Source: Jiella marina | GTDB taxonomy: Bacteria > Pseudomonadota > Alphaproteobacteria > Rhizobiales > Rhizobiaceae | DNA length: 64,000 bases | Assembly: GCF_024359545.1 (NCBI RefSeq) | Contig: NZ_JAKQZG010000007.1 | Coordinates: 1-64,000 of the forward strand | Direction of reading: 5' to 3' | Shown: positions 1-8,917 of the stretch, piece by piece | Layout: each line of letters opens with the position of its first letter | How positions within the stretch are numbered: the stretch's first letter is position 1 | The notes under the pieces: model-generated | Told to the model about the DNA's origin: nothing | Database searches by the model: none | Seen by the model: the letters and a program-made list of their open reading frames with translations, nothing else | Position numbers and translations under genes: made by a program

Positions 1-570
1 GCGTACATTAGCCGGGTCGTTCGAACCGGGTTGATGTCTGATCCGCTTTGTCGATTTGGCGCATCACGTACTTTAGATGGCATTGTTCTCCTAAAAAGCG
101 GCGTCGAAATAGACTACGAATCTGACTAGAAATCACTCACCCGATCTGAGTGGGGAACACGGCTGGCAAACTTCAAGCGCATCTTCGGCGAGACAGATAC
201 CTCACTCATGTTTCCAGTCGCAGAGCTAGAGAAGATGAGAGATCTTCGAAACCAATTTGCCCATGGTTTCGGTCGCTCCCTGCATGTGCCTGAGCCTTCC
301 GATCTGGTGGATCGAGTTTCGGGTAAAATTTCGCATTCAACGCTTCTAAAGTATCTAGCCATATTTTCGAAGTCAGCAAGCGCTATTGATCGCTATCTAA
401 TTAATAAATGCATCGGTTCGTTCGAGGTGATTCATCTGTATCACTCCTGGCGACCCACCAATACAGCCAAAAATGCCCGAGACTTCAAAAAGCATTTGAT
501 CGTCAATGGATTTCCAAACGCAAATGTCTCATACTGCAAAGCACTGATAGTATTCTACGAGAGTGTATGA
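1..570 (+). pseudogene. Hypothetical protein, interrupted by an amber stop and truncated by the window edge
   Basis: Frame 1 is open from the first base to TAG at 127-129 and then open again to TGA at 568-570. The text on both sides reads like one protein: before the stop it has ...DGIVLLKSGVEIDYESD, after it KSLTRSEWGTRLANFKRIFG followed by MRDLRNQFAHGFGR. There is no start codon between the TAG and ATG 208, so 26 plausible codons would be orphaned. The RNxxAHxFGR pattern resembles HEPN-like or other helical proteins of unknown role, which is only a resemblance. The piece from ATG 208 (120 residues) could still be expressed, but I see no good ribosome binding site. Base composition is less GC-rich than the rest of the window. 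Either a decayed gene or a sequencing error at 127. The family was not identified. Confidence 0.5.
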
Positions 571-797
571 ACGTCTTTTCCAGTGCAGGCGTTCAACCAG
601 CCTCACCGTCCAGATCAAGAAGCGCCCGTCTGTTTCCACCATGCGACGGCAACGGTTGAAATGACGGTGAAGGGCAGAGGGCCGCAGGGCAGCTTTCAAC
701 AATATCGTCAAGAAGCAGCCAGTCCGCAGTCGGCCCATAGCTACAACTGCGACTGGGCCTCCGATGGGTCAGACGCGCAGCGGCTCGGAGTTTTCGC

Positions 798-983
798 TCA
801 GACAACGCCCTCAACGTAGAGCAGGATCGCGCAGATAATCACGGCACAGAAAACCAGAAACCATTTGCCAGAGCCTTTCCCAAAACGAACCCGCTTGTCG
901 GCAATAGGCATACCATCGTGGAGGGTCGACGGAGCGGTCGGGCCAGTCCTGGTAACGGTCTCTGTCTTGCCCTTGTTTGTCAT
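798..983 (-). CDS. Small single-pass membrane protein, unknown function
   Basis: 61 residues. A polar N-terminal half (residues 1-40, rich in Lys, Thr, Arg) is followed by one hydrophobic segment, WFLVFCAVIICAILLYV (about residues 42-58), at the extreme C-terminus, so a tail-anchored or single-pass topology is likely. The minus strand upstream of the ATG carries GGGAGGAA about 5 bases away, which is a strong ribosome binding site and the main reason to accept so short an ORF. It stands alone between the interrupted ORF at the left edge and sthA. No family recognised. Confidence 0.55.
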   Translation of the reverse strand: MTNKGKTETVTRTGPTAPSTLHDGMPIADKRVRFGKGSGKWFLVFCAVIICAILLYVEGVV

Positions 984-1218
984 TCAGGTTCCTCCCGGTC
1001 TGGCTGGGTCACTTCGACTTCATCAGAACTATTGCCGGTTCGGTTGACAGCAATAACCCCCATTTATCGTCTTCGAAACGGTAGCTTTCCGCTAGTTTTG
1101 CTCCAAGGCTGCTGGTCTCCTTCCGGCTCAGCTCAGATCCCGCTCGTCCCTCTCGTCGCGGCCAATCAATTCGAGCTCATCTTTACCAACGCCCCGAGAA
1201 AGCGCTATCGCTTACCCC

Positions 1219-2643
1219 TCACACGTCGCCCGAAATATGCGGTGCCGCGTCGATGACGGCCATCCGGTTATACGCATCCAGCGCCGCCACCTTGTAGGCT
1301 TCCGCCAGCGTCGGATAGTTGAAGGTGTTCTCGACGAAATAGTTCAGCGTGCCTTTGAGGTTGAGGACGGCCTGACCGATATGGATCAGCTCGGTCGCGC
1401 CTTCGCCGACGATGTGGCAGCCGAGCAGGCGCTGGGTCTTCAAGGAGAAGATCATCTTCAGCATGCCCTTGTCGAGGCCCATGATGTGGCCGCGCGAGGT
1501 CTCACGGAAGCGCGCGACGCCCACCTCGTAGGGGATGCCGCGCTCGATCACTTCGGCCTCCGACATGCCGACGGTCGACATTTCCGGCACGGAATAGATG
1601 CCATAGGGGAAATATTCGGGCGGCTCGTGCGCCGTCGCGCCGAGCGCGTGGCAGGCGGCGATGCGGCCCTGTTCCATCGAAGTGGAGGCGAGGCTCGGAA
1701 AGCCGATCACGTCGCCGGCGGCATAGATGTGCGGAACGGACGTCTGGAGGGTCTTCGGGTCGACTTCGAGGCGGCCCCGGTGATCGGAGGCGAGACCGCA
1801 GGCCTGAAGATCGAGGCTGCCGGTGGCGCCCATGCGCCCGGCGGCAAACAGCAGCATGTGGCTGCGCACCTTGCGGCCGCCTTCGAGGGCGATCTCGCAG
1901 AGGCCGTCCTCATGCCGGGTGACGGCCTCCACCTTGTTGCCGAAGCGCAGCGCCATGCCGGCATCGCGAAGCTGATAGGTGAAATCCTGCACCAGTTCGC
2001 GGTCGATGAAGTCGAGCATGGAGTTGCGCGGCTCGACCAGGGTGACGCGCACGTCGAGTGCCTGGAAGATGGTCGCGTATTCGACGCCGATCACGCCCGC
2101 GCCGATGACGGCAAGCGACCGGGGAAGCCTCGGGATGTCGAGGATCTCGTCGCTGTCGAAGACGGTCTTGCCGTCGAAGGGGATGTAGTCCGGGCGAAAC
2201 GGCACCGTGCCGACGGCGATCAGGAACTTGTCGGCCGAGTAGCGGTGCATCTCGCCCTCGTCGCCGGTCACCTCGATGGTATGGGCATCGATGAAGCGCG
2301 CCTCGCCGCTGGCGGTTTCCACCCGGTTGCGAGCGAACTGGTGTTCCAGTACCTCGACCTCGTGGGTGAGCGTCAGCTGCAGGCGGGTGCGCAGATCGTC
2401 GGCGGTGATATCCTGCTTGACGCGGTAGGAGCGGCCGTAAAAGCCGCGCTCGCGCCAGCCGGAAAGGTTCAGCGCCGTCTCGCGCAGGGTCTTGGACGGG
2501 ATCGTGCCGGTGTGGACGGACACGCCCCCCACCTTGCGGCCGCGCTCGACCACCAGAACGTCGCGGCCGAGCTTTGCCGCCTGGACCGCGGCGCGGCGCC
2601 CGGAAGGGCCGCTGCCGATGACGATGAAATCGTAGTGCTCCAC
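1219..2643 (-). CDS. sthA: Soluble (Si-specific) NAD(P)+ transhydrogenase
   Basis: FAD flavoprotein of the disulfide reductase superfamily, expected to move reducing equivalents between NADPH and NAD+ in the cytosol. The FAD-binding GSGPSG lies at residues 10-15. The segment where disulfide reductases have the CxxxxC redox pair reads HTGTIPSKTLRE (44-55), with no cysteines, which is the hallmark of SthA as opposed to lipoamide dehydrogenase or glutathione reductase. The second Rossmann motif GAGVIG is at 181-186. I chose GTG 2643 because VEHYDFIVIGSG gives the normal N-terminus and a 474-residue protein (family about 465-470); the reading frame continues about 80 codons upstream without family-like sequence. 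Divergent from gshB, which also depends on NADPH/thiol balance. Confidence 0.93.
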   Translation of the reverse strand: MEHYDFIVIGSGPSGRRAAVQAAKLGRDVLVVERGRKVGGVSVHTGTIPSKTLRETALNLSGWRERGFYGRSYRVKQDITADDLRTRLQLTLTHEVEVLEHQFARNRVETASGEARFIDAHTIEVTGDEGEMHRYSADKFLIAVGTVPFRPDYIPFDGKTVFDSDEILDIPRLPRSLAVIGAGVIGVEYATIFQALDVRVTLVEPRNSMLDFIDRELVQDFTYQLRDAGMALRFGNKVEAVTRHEDGLCEIALEGGRKVRSHMLLFAAGRMGATGSLDLQACGLASDHRGRLEVDPKTLQTSVPHIYAAGDVIGFPSLASTSMEQGRIAACHALGATAHEPPEYFPYGIYSVPEMSTVGMSEAEVIERGIPYEVGVARFRETSRGHIMGLDKGMLKMIFSLKTQRLLGCHIVGEGATELIHIGQAVLNLKGTLNYFVENTFNYPTLAEAYKVAALDAYNRMAVIDAAPHISGDV

Positions 2644-2932
2644 GCGAGTAGCCTCGAAGCTGCAGGGACCGTTCGTTCGGCGATGTCGGGCGTCCCAAAA
2701 CGCCGCATCGCCCGTTTTGTCAGGCAAAAAACATGCCGTTGCTTGTTCCGGCCTGATCCCGGTTCGAAATCGCACCAGGCGGGAGGGCTTGTTGCCCAAG
2801 ATGTGACCGCTGTGCCGACAATACGCCCGTTCGCGATCGGGGAACGGGGCGGCCACGCCGGCGGCCATTGCCAGTCCCCACAAGCAGCGCTACCACCTGC
2901 CACAACGATGACTTTAAAGCGGAGATGCCACC

Positions 2933-3871
2933 ATGGCGCTCGATGTCGCGGTTCAGATGGATCATGTGTCGTCCATCTCGATCAAGGGAGATTCCACCTT
3001 CGCGCTCTGCCTCGAGGCGCAGAAGCGGGGGCACAGGCTCTTCCACTACACGCCCGACCGTCTGTCGCTGCGCGACGGCAAGGTCACCGTGCGCGGCGAG
3101 ACGATGGAGCTGAGGGAAGAGGAGGGGAACCACTACACCCTCGGCACCCAGGAGAAGTTCAGCCTGTCCGACGTCGATGTGGTGCTTCTGCGCCAGGACC
3201 CGCCCTTCGACATGGCCTATATCACCTCGACGCACATCCTGGAGCGCGTGCAGCCGAAGACCCTGGTGGTCAACGATCCGGCCGCGGTGCGCAACGCGCC
3301 GGAAAAGGTCTTCGTCACCGAATTCCCCGATCTGATGCCCGAGACGCTGATCACCAAGGACGCGGCGGAAATCATGCATTTCCGTGCCGAGTTCGGCGAG
3401 ATCGTCATGAAGCCGCTCTACGGCAATGGCGGCGCCGGCGTCTTCCACATCACCAGGGAGGATCGCAACATGACCTCCTTCATCGAGACCTTCGGGCTGA
3501 TGTTTCGCGAGCCCTATGTCATCCAGCGGTACCTGAAGGACGTGCGCCAGGGCGACAAGCGCATCATCCTGGTGGATGGCGAGATCGCCGGCGCCATCAA
3601 CCGCGTCCCGGCCGAAACCGACGCGCGCTCCAACATGCATGTGGGCGGCCAGGCGACGGCGACGGAACTCACCGACCGGGAACGCGAGATCTGCGAGCGG
3701 ATCGCCCCGGCCTTGAAGAAGAACAATCTGCTCTTCGTCGGCATCGACGTGATCGGCGGCTATCTGACCGAAATCAACGTCACGTCCCCGACGGGCATCC
3801 GCGAGGTCAGCCGCTTCGGCGGCCACGATATCGCGGCGATGATCTGGGATGCGATCGAATCCCGGCTTTAG
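2933..3871 (+). CDS. gshB: Glutathione synthase
   Basis: ATP-grasp enzyme joining gamma-glutamylcysteine and glycine, the second step of glutathione synthesis, in the cytosol. 312 residues, against about 316 for E. coli GshB. Recognisable GshB landmarks are the N-terminal [18 protein letters not shown] (17-34), [12 protein letters not shown] (87-98), the ATP-grasp loop [13 protein letters not shown] (159-171) and the C-terminal [19 protein letters not shown] metal/ATP site. GGAG about 9 bases before the ATG supports this start. Monocistronic as far as can be seen; the next gene begins 160 bases downstream. Confidence 0.96.
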   Translation: MALDVAVQMDHVSSISIKGDSTFALCLEAQKRGHRLFHYTPDRLSLRDGKVTVRGETMELREEEGNHYTLGTQEKFSLSDVDVVLLRQDPPFDMAYITSTHILERVQPKTLVVNDPAAVRNAPEKVFVTEFPDLMPETLITKDAAEIMHFRAEFGEIVMKPLYGNGGAGVFHITREDRNMTSFIETFGLMFREPYVIQRYLKDVRQGDKRIILVDGEIAGAINRVPAETDARSNMHVGGQATATELTDREREICERIAPALKKNNLLFVGIDVIGGYLTEINVTSPTGIREVSRFGGHDIAAMIWDAIESRL

Positions 3872-4032
3872 AGCCGGAACCTTTGCCACGGGTCCTGCGA
3901 TCTTTGCGATCGGTTAAGATGAACGGCAGATAACGGCGGCGTTCCGGAACAGTTCGGGTAGAATATGTTTTTCTCCTCATAAGAAGGCCGGAAGCGGTTC
4001 GGCCTCGAAGAATTCGGGCAGGAGGGAAACCC

Positions 4033-4776
4033 ATGAAGCTCAGTCTTTTCGCAGCTGCCATTCTCGCCGGCACCATGGCCGTGCCGTCGCTGGCCGCAGC
4101 GTCCGAGCGCGCCATCGCCACCACCGACGTCAATCTGCGCGCCGGGCCGTCCACCGACTATCCCGTCGTCGACGTCGTCGGCAGCGGCGATGCCGTTCGC
4201 GTCTTCGGCTGCCTCGAGACCCGCTCCTGGTGCGATGTGCGCTACCATGGCCAGCGCGGCTGGATGTCGGCGAACTACATCGCCTATGCCGTCCGGCGCG
4301 GTCGGGATCGGGCCTTCGATCCCTATTCCGCCCCGGTGATCACCTTCTCGGTCGACGGCTATTGGGGCGACCATTATCGCGGCCGGGACTTCTATCGCCA
4401 GCGTGATCGTTACGACCGGCGCCATCGGGACGACTGGGGCGATCGTCGCGGCCGTCGGCACGACCGGTTCGACGATCGCGACGATCGCCGCCCGGGCTGG
4501 GGACGAGGGTCTGAATGGCGCGACCGCAGACCCGACTGGCGCGACCGTGGCCCGGATCGTCGGGGAGACCGCCGGCCGGACTGGCGCGACCGGGACGGCC
4601 GCGGCCCCGACTGGCGCGACCGTCGTCCCGACCGCGGCGACGACCGCTTTCGCCGCGGGCGCGACGATGATCGTGGCGGGCGCGGTGATCGGGACAGGCG
4701 TGGAGCAGAGGGGCGTGACCGCGGCGACGGTAAGCCGCTGATCCGCCTGCCCTTTGGCATGAAGCCCAACGACTGA
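4033..4776 (+). CDS. Secreted SH3b-domain protein with Arg/Asp-rich repetitive tail
   Basis: 247 residues. A signal peptide (about 1-24, MKLSLFAAAILAG...AAA) precedes a bacterial SH3 domain (about 28-85) with the usual start, TTDVNLRAGPSTDYPVV, and a WCDVRYHGQRGWMSANYI core; such domains often bind peptidoglycan or partner proteins in the periplasm. After a short linker with YWGDHYRGRDFYRQ, residues about 125-235 are an extreme polyampholyte tail made of RRPDWRDR-like units, almost only Arg, Asp, Gly, Pro and Trp. It ends with a small hydrophobic tip, IRLPFGMK. GGAGGG at 4021-4026 is a good ribosome binding site. The tail is encoded by partly repeated DNA around 4500-4700. Function unknown; the domain assignment is solid. 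Confidence 0.85.
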   Translation: MKLSLFAAAILAGTMAVPSLAAASERAIATTDVNLRAGPSTDYPVVDVVGSGDAVRVFGCLETRSWCDVRYHGQRGWMSANYIAYAVRRGRDRAFDPYSAPVITFSVDGYWGDHYRGRDFYRQRDRYDRRHRDDWGDRRGRRHDRFDDRDDRRPGWGRGSEWRDRRPDWRDRGPDRRGDRRPDWRDRDGRGPDWRDRRPDRGDDRFRRGRDDDRGGRGDRDRRGAEGRDRGDGKPLIRLPFGMKPND

Positions 4777-4845
4777 GAGTGAATCAACTCAGATTAGCGG
4801 GCTGGCTCTGCAAGAGCGGGCTCAACGTATCGACGGCGAGAACTT

Positions 4846-4883
4846 CAGCGTGAGACCCGCTTTCGGAATCGGGTCTCACGCTG
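4846..4883 (+). terminator. 14-bp perfect hairpin, probable terminator
   Basis: CAGCGTGAGACCCG at 4846-4859 pairs perfectly with CGGGTCTCACGCTG at 4870-4883 around a 10-base loop. It lies 70 bases after the SH3-domain gene and before the sugar kinase gene. There is no long T run (GTCTGATGCTTT follows), so it may be a weak intrinsic terminator or an RNA 3' stabiliser. Confidence 0.6.
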
Positions 4884-4944
4884 GTCTGATGCTTTAAGAA
4901 TCGGCGCGTTTTCTCCTTCTGCGCCGGCAGTGCGGAGTGATGCG

Positions 4945-5850
4945 TTGAACGACAAGACTGAAGGCCGCCTCGTCGCGATCGGCGAATGCATGGTCGAACT
5001 CTCGGTGGCGGGCGAGGGGCTCTACCGAAGGGGCTTTGCCGGCGACACCTTCAACACCGCCTGGCATCTGAAGCGGCATCTGCCCGCCGGCTGGCAGGTC
5101 GCCTATCTGACGGCGCTCGGCACCGATACCGTTTCCGACGAGATGCTGGCCTTCTTCGAGGCGTCCGGCGTCGCGACCGACACGATCCGGCGCATCCCCG
5201 CCGCCATGCCGGGGCTCTACATGATCCATCTCAAGAATGGCGAACGGACCTTCTCCTACTGGCGCGACACCTCGGCTGCGAAGCAGCTCGCCGGCGACGC
5301 GGCGCATCTCGAAACGGCGCTGGCGGACGGCGACGCTCTCTATTTCTCCGGCATCACCCTCGCGATCCTGCCAGACGAAGACCGGGCCCGGCTGATCGCC
5401 CATCTCGGCCGCGCCAAGGAAGCCGGGCGCATGGTCGCCTTCGACCCCAATATCCGCCCCCGCCTCTGGCCGGACATGGACGCGGCCCGGCGGGCGATCG
5501 AGGCGGCGGCGAAGGTCTCGACCCACTGCCTGCCAAGCTTCGACGACGAAAAAGGCGCGTTCGGCGACGAGACGCCAGCCGCGACCGCCCGGCACTACCG
5601 CGATCTCGGCGTCAGCGAGATCGTCGTGAAGGACGGCGCGAAACCGGCCTTCTCGCTCTCGGCGGATGGCGAGGAGACGATCCCCTCGGTCACATCGGTC
5701 GAGGTGGTGGACACGACCGGCGCCGGCGACAGCTTCAACGCCGCCTATCTCGCGGCCCGCCTCTCCGGCGCCAGCCCCGCCGACGCCACCCGCGCCGGCC
5801 ACCGCCTCGCCGCCCGGGTGGTCGGGGGGCATGGGGCGCTGGTGGAGTAG
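4945..5850 (+). CDS. kdgK: PfkB-family sugar kinase, probably 2-keto-3-deoxygluconate kinase
   Basis: Ribokinase-fold kinase of about 301 residues. The N-terminus LVAIGECMVELS and the substrate loop GDTFNTAWHLKRHLP are those of KDG kinases, which phosphorylate 2-keto-3-deoxygluconate for Entner-Doudoroff-type sugar acid breakdown. Residues around 255-270 carry the PfkB signature DTTGAGDSFNAAYLAARLSG with the catalytic Asp. The long frame opens at GTG 4930, but TTG 4945 has GGAG 7 bases upstream (4934-4937), so I prefer it. No other sugar acid genes are next to it, so the substrate is inferred from the family only; a fructokinase-like role is the main alternative. Confidence 0.8.
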   Translation: MNDKTEGRLVAIGECMVELSVAGEGLYRRGFAGDTFNTAWHLKRHLPAGWQVAYLTALGTDTVSDEMLAFFEASGVATDTIRRIPAAMPGLYMIHLKNGERTFSYWRDTSAAKQLAGDAAHLETALADGDALYFSGITLAILPDEDRARLIAHLGRAKEAGRMVAFDPNIRPRLWPDMDAARRAIEAAAKVSTHCLPSFDDEKGAFGDETPAATARHYRDLGVSEIVVKDGAKPAFSLSADGEETIPSVTSVEVVDTTGAGDSFNAAYLAARLSGASPADATRAGHRLAARVVGGHGALVE

Positions 5851-5900
5851 GGGGTGAGGCTGGCGCCATCGTTTGAGATAGTGAACCGACATCGACGCAT

Positions 5901-6026
5901 CGATCTCCCCCCTTGCGGGGGAGATGCCGGCAGGCAGAGGGGGGTAAGCCTGCCGCCACCATTCGAATGCCGGCGCCGCACCCCCCTCTGGGTTGCCACC
6001 CATCTCCCCCGCAAGGGGGGAGATCG
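5901..6026. repeat. Palindromic intergenic repeat element (~126 bp)
   Basis: The left arm (5901-5943: CGATCTCCCCCCTTGCGGGG..., then GGCAGAGGGGGGT) is the inverted copy of the right arm (5980-6026: ACCCCCCTCTGG..., then CCCCGCAAGGGGGGAGATCG) around a central segment of about 35 bases. It fills most of the gap between the sugar kinase and the TPR protein. Elements of this shape are common dispersed repeats in Hyphomicrobiales; as RNA the arms would form a very stable hairpin. No ORF for a transposase. Confidence 0.75.
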
Positions 6027-6142
6027 GGCTAATCGCATGGCTTGGCTCTCTACAAAGGAAAGCCCCGCATGCTGCCCGCAGACGTTGCGTCTGTTTCATT
6101 TCAACGCCATCTTTGTCCCGGAGTGTCTTTTCGGGAGCAGGC

Positions 6143-8917
6143 ATGGCGGATCCGATCACGCTTGGCGGGCTGGCGCTTTGGGGGCTGGGTGCCGCGGCGG
6201 GTGGCGCGCTGGGGTCGACGACCGATCGTGGCCTTTGCGGCGTCCTTGCGGGTTTGCGCAACAAGGTCACGGCCTGGAAGGGCCTGCCGGCCAATCATCA
6301 CGTCGCCCGGGCCGTGCAGATCGCTCATGCCCAGGCGCTTGAGGTTCTGATCAAGGACTTCCGGAAATCCGATCCGGGCGGCTGGGATAGACTGCCCAGT
6401 GCCGAGCGCGCCTTCTACGACGAAATGCTCGCCGAATGCCGCCGTCTCCATCGTTATGCCGAAGAGGCCAAGGAAGGCGATCTCCAGTTCGACCTCAACA
6501 CGACTCTGGCCGGCACCATCGACGCGGTTCTGCTTGCGCCCCATCAGGGGCCGGCCGGCGAGCGCGCCGCCGCCTTGAAGGACGGCGCCGAGGATCAGGC
6601 GCTTGCCGCCTTCCGCGCGATCTTCGCCGAGCGGCGCCTGACCGAGCCACCGGGCTTCGAGGCGCATTTCCGTTCATCCGAGCCCGGCAAGGGCTATGTC
6701 GCGGACTTTGGCGGATTCATCGCCCGGCAGATCAAGACCAACGATGTTTTCCGCAACATTTACGTCGTTGAGGGTCTGGCCGAGATCAAGGCGCTGGGGC
6801 TCGATGTCCTGACGGTGATGCTGCGGATGGAAGCGGCCTTCGTGCCGGCGCTGGAGCACCTTGAGCGGCAAATCGCGGAAGGGTTCGACACAGCGCAGAA
6901 GGATCGCGACGAAAAGCACGAGGCGGTTCTTCAGGCGATCGCGGCCAGGAATGGCGTCCCGCCCGAAAATCTCCGCCCGCTCTTCGAAGCCGTTGGTCGG
7001 GAGGTGCCCGAAGCGCGGTTCGAGGAGGCCATCCGCGCCGCCGTCGCCGATCTCCTCAAGCGGGCGGAGCAACGCCCCCAGGCCTTCAACGATCCGATCG
7101 AGGTTCAGGCGGCGATCAAGGCCGCCCGCGCCAAGCTGCGTCAGCTCGACCCGGACGGTGCCGTGGCGATTCTCGATCGCGCCGAAGCCGAAGAACAGGA
7201 GGCCGATGCCGCGCGCAAACGCGGCCGCGCCCGCATGCGCATGGAAAAGGCGGAAATCCTCAAAGCCGTCTACCGCTACGATGAGGCGCTCACCGCCTTC
7301 GCCGAGGCGGCGGCCCTCGATCCCGCCGCCCCCTGGCCGCATTTCGAGAGCGGGGACATTTGGACCCTCCGCGGCGACATCGGTGAGGCTTTGTCATGTT
7401 ACGACGCTGCCGAAAAGGTTGCTGATCGCCATGGACTTCAGCGCGACTTGTCGATCGCCTGGAGCAAGAAGGCGGATGTTTTGGTAAAGCGCGGCAGCTT
7501 GTCCAAAGCGGTCGCGGCATACGAAAAATGTCATGCAATCCAGGAGGCGGCAGCTTTTGAGGACCCCGTGAATGGCGTGCTGCAGCGTGATCTTTCGGTG
7601 AGCCACGAGAGGATCGGCGAGGTTCAGATCGCGCAAGGCAAGCTTGAGGAGGCGGCCACCGCGTTTCAGGCGATGCATGACATTCTTAGCCGTCTGGCCG
7701 GGGCGGACCCCTCGAATGCCGGTCTGCAGCGCGATCTTTGGTTGAGCTATATTAAGATCGGCGATGTTCGGATCGCGCAAGGCAAGCTTGAAGAGGCCGC
7801 CACCGCGTTTCAGACGGGTCTCGCCATCGCCGAGCGTCTGGCCGGCGGGGACCCCTCGAATGCCGGTCTGCATCGCGATCTCTCGGTGAGCCACAATATG
7901 ATTGGCGACGTTCGGATCGCGCAAGGCAAGCTTGAGGAGGCCGCCACCGCGTTTCAGACGGGTCTCGCCATCGCCGAGCGTCTGGCCGGCGGGGACCCCT
8001 CGAATGCCGGTCTGCAGCGCGATCTTTCGGTGAGCCACGAGAAGATCGGCGACGTTCGGATCGCGCAAGGCAAGCTTGAAGAGGCCGCCACCGCGTTTCA
8101 GACGGGTCTCGCCATCGCCGAGCGTCTGGCTGGTGCGGACCCCTTGAATGCCGGTCTGCATCGCGATCTGTCGGTGAGCCACACTAAGATTGGCGAAGTT
8201 CGGATCGCGCAAGGCAAGCTTGATGAGGCCACCACCGCGTTTCAGGCGAGTCTCATCATCGACGAGCGCCTGGCCGGCGCGGACCCCTCGAATGCCGGTC
8301 TGCATCGCGATCTGTCGGTGAGCCACACTAAGATTGGCGAAGTTCGGATCGCGCAAGGCAAGCTTGATGAGGCCGCGACCGCGTTTCAGGCGGGTCTTAC
8401 AATCAGGGAGCGTCTGGCCGTCGCGGACCCCTCGAATGCCGGCCTGCAGCGCGATCTGTCGGTGAGCCACAATAAGATCGGCAACGTTCGGATCGCGCAA
8501 GGCAAGCTTGAGGAGGCCGCCACCGCGTTTCAGGCGGCGCATGACATTCTCAGCCGTCTGGCCGGCGGGGACACCTCGAATGCCGGTCTGCAGCGCGATC
8601 TTTCGGTGAGCCACGAGAAGATCGGCAACGTTCGGATCGCGCAAGGCAAGCTTGATGAGGCCGCGACCGCGTTTCAGTCGGGCCTCACGATCAGGGAGCG
8701 TCTGGCCGTCGCGGACCCGTCGAATGCCGGGCTGCAGCGCGATTTGATCGTCTCTCACTGGAAGCTTGGTGCAGCCGGTGTGGAGCCTTCGATGCACTAC
8801 CAGGCGGCACTCGCCATTGCCCGCGACCTCGAATCGACCGGCCGGCTGGTACCGACCGACCGTGACTTTGTGCCGAGGCTCGAACGACTGATGCGCGAGG
8901 CCGGCGGTTCGTCCTGA
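6143..8917 (+). CDS. Large TPR-like repeat protein with an unassigned N-terminal domain
   Basis: About 924 residues. ATG 6143 (MADPITLGGLALWG) has GGGAG 5 bases upstream; the frame stays open upstream through the palindromic repeat but that part is not protein-like. Residues 1-30 are hydrophobic and Gly/Ala-rich. Residues about 30-340 are a helical domain with no P-loop or other catalytic motif I recognise. Residues 350-470 look like two degenerate TPRs. Residues 477-860 are eight nearly identical 48-residue units of the type LQRDLSVSHEKIGDVRIAQG + KLEEAATAFQ, with a ninth partial unit. Such TPR arrays are usually protein-interaction scaffolds. The N-terminal part is loosely reminiscent of sensor proteins of the NLR-like kind but lacks a nucleotide-binding domain; this is a guess. 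It ends exactly where leuC ends on the other strand. Confidence 0.85.
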   Translation: MADPITLGGLALWGLGAAAGGALGSTTDRGLCGVLAGLRNKVTAWKGLPANHHVARAVQIAHAQALEVLIKDFRKSDPGGWDRLPSAERAFYDEMLAECRRLHRYAEEAKEGDLQFDLNTTLAGTIDAVLLAPHQGPAGERAAALKDGAEDQALAAFRAIFAERRLTEPPGFEAHFRSSEPGKGYVADFGGFIARQIKTNDVFRNIYVVEGLAEIKALGLDVLTVMLRMEAAFVPALEHLERQIAEGFDTAQKDRDEKHEAVLQAIAARNGVPPENLRPLFEAVGREVPEARFEEAIRAAVADLLKRAEQRPQAFNDPIEVQAAIKAARAKLRQLDPDGAVAILDRAEAEEQEADAARKRGRARMRMEKAEILKAVYRYDEALTAFAEAAALDPAAPWPHFESGDIWTLRGDIGEALSCYDAAEKVADRHGLQRDLSIAWSKKADVLVKRGSLSKAVAAYEKCHAIQEAAAFEDPVNGVLQRDLSVSHERIGEVQIAQGKLEEAATAFQAMHDILSRLAGADPSNAGLQRDLWLSYIKIGDVRIAQGKLEEAATAFQTGLAIAERLAGGDPSNAGLHRDLSVSHNMIGDVRIAQGKLEEAATAFQTGLAIAERLAGGDPSNAGLQRDLSVSHEKIGDVRIAQGKLEEAATAFQTGLAIAERLAGADPLNAGLHRDLSVSHTKIGEVRIAQGKLDEATTAFQASLIIDERLAGADPSNAGLHRDLSVSHTKIGEVRIAQGKLDEAATAFQAGLTIRERLAVADPSNAGLQRDLSVSHNKIGNVRIAQGKLEEAATAFQAAHDILSRLAGGDTSNAGLQRDLSVSHEKIGNVRIAQGKLDEAATAFQSGLTIRERLAVADPSNAGLQRDLIVSHWKLGAAGVEPSMHYQAALAIARDLESTGRLVPTDRDFVPRLERLMREAGGSS
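7571..8722 (+). repeat. Eight tandem 144-bp units inside the TPR gene
   Basis: The landmark GATCGCGCAAGGCAAGCTT recurs every 144 bases (for example 7627, 7771). Units begin at 7571 and each codes for 48 residues; DNA identity between units is high enough (long exact blocks) to suggest recent duplication or gene conversion. A ninth, diverged unit starts at 8723. Copy number may vary between strains. Confidence 0.9.

Noticed and set aside
15-45. GTTCGAACC resembling a tRNA T-loop
   Set aside because: No acceptor or anticodon stems can be drawn around it, and it lies in a protein-like frame.
571-797. Possible transposase remnant in overlapping short frames on both strands
   Set aside because: No recognisable transposase motif or terminal inverted repeats; I see nothing supportable in this stretch.
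1237-3933. Plus-strand open frame of 898 codons
   Set aside because: It is antisense to sthA and crosses gshB in another frame; the text is Arg/Ala/Gly-rich without domains. High GC creates long false frames here.
7571-8722. Possible CRISPR or non-coding satellite array
   Set aside because: The 144-bp period is a whole number of codons and codes for a continuous TPR-like protein.
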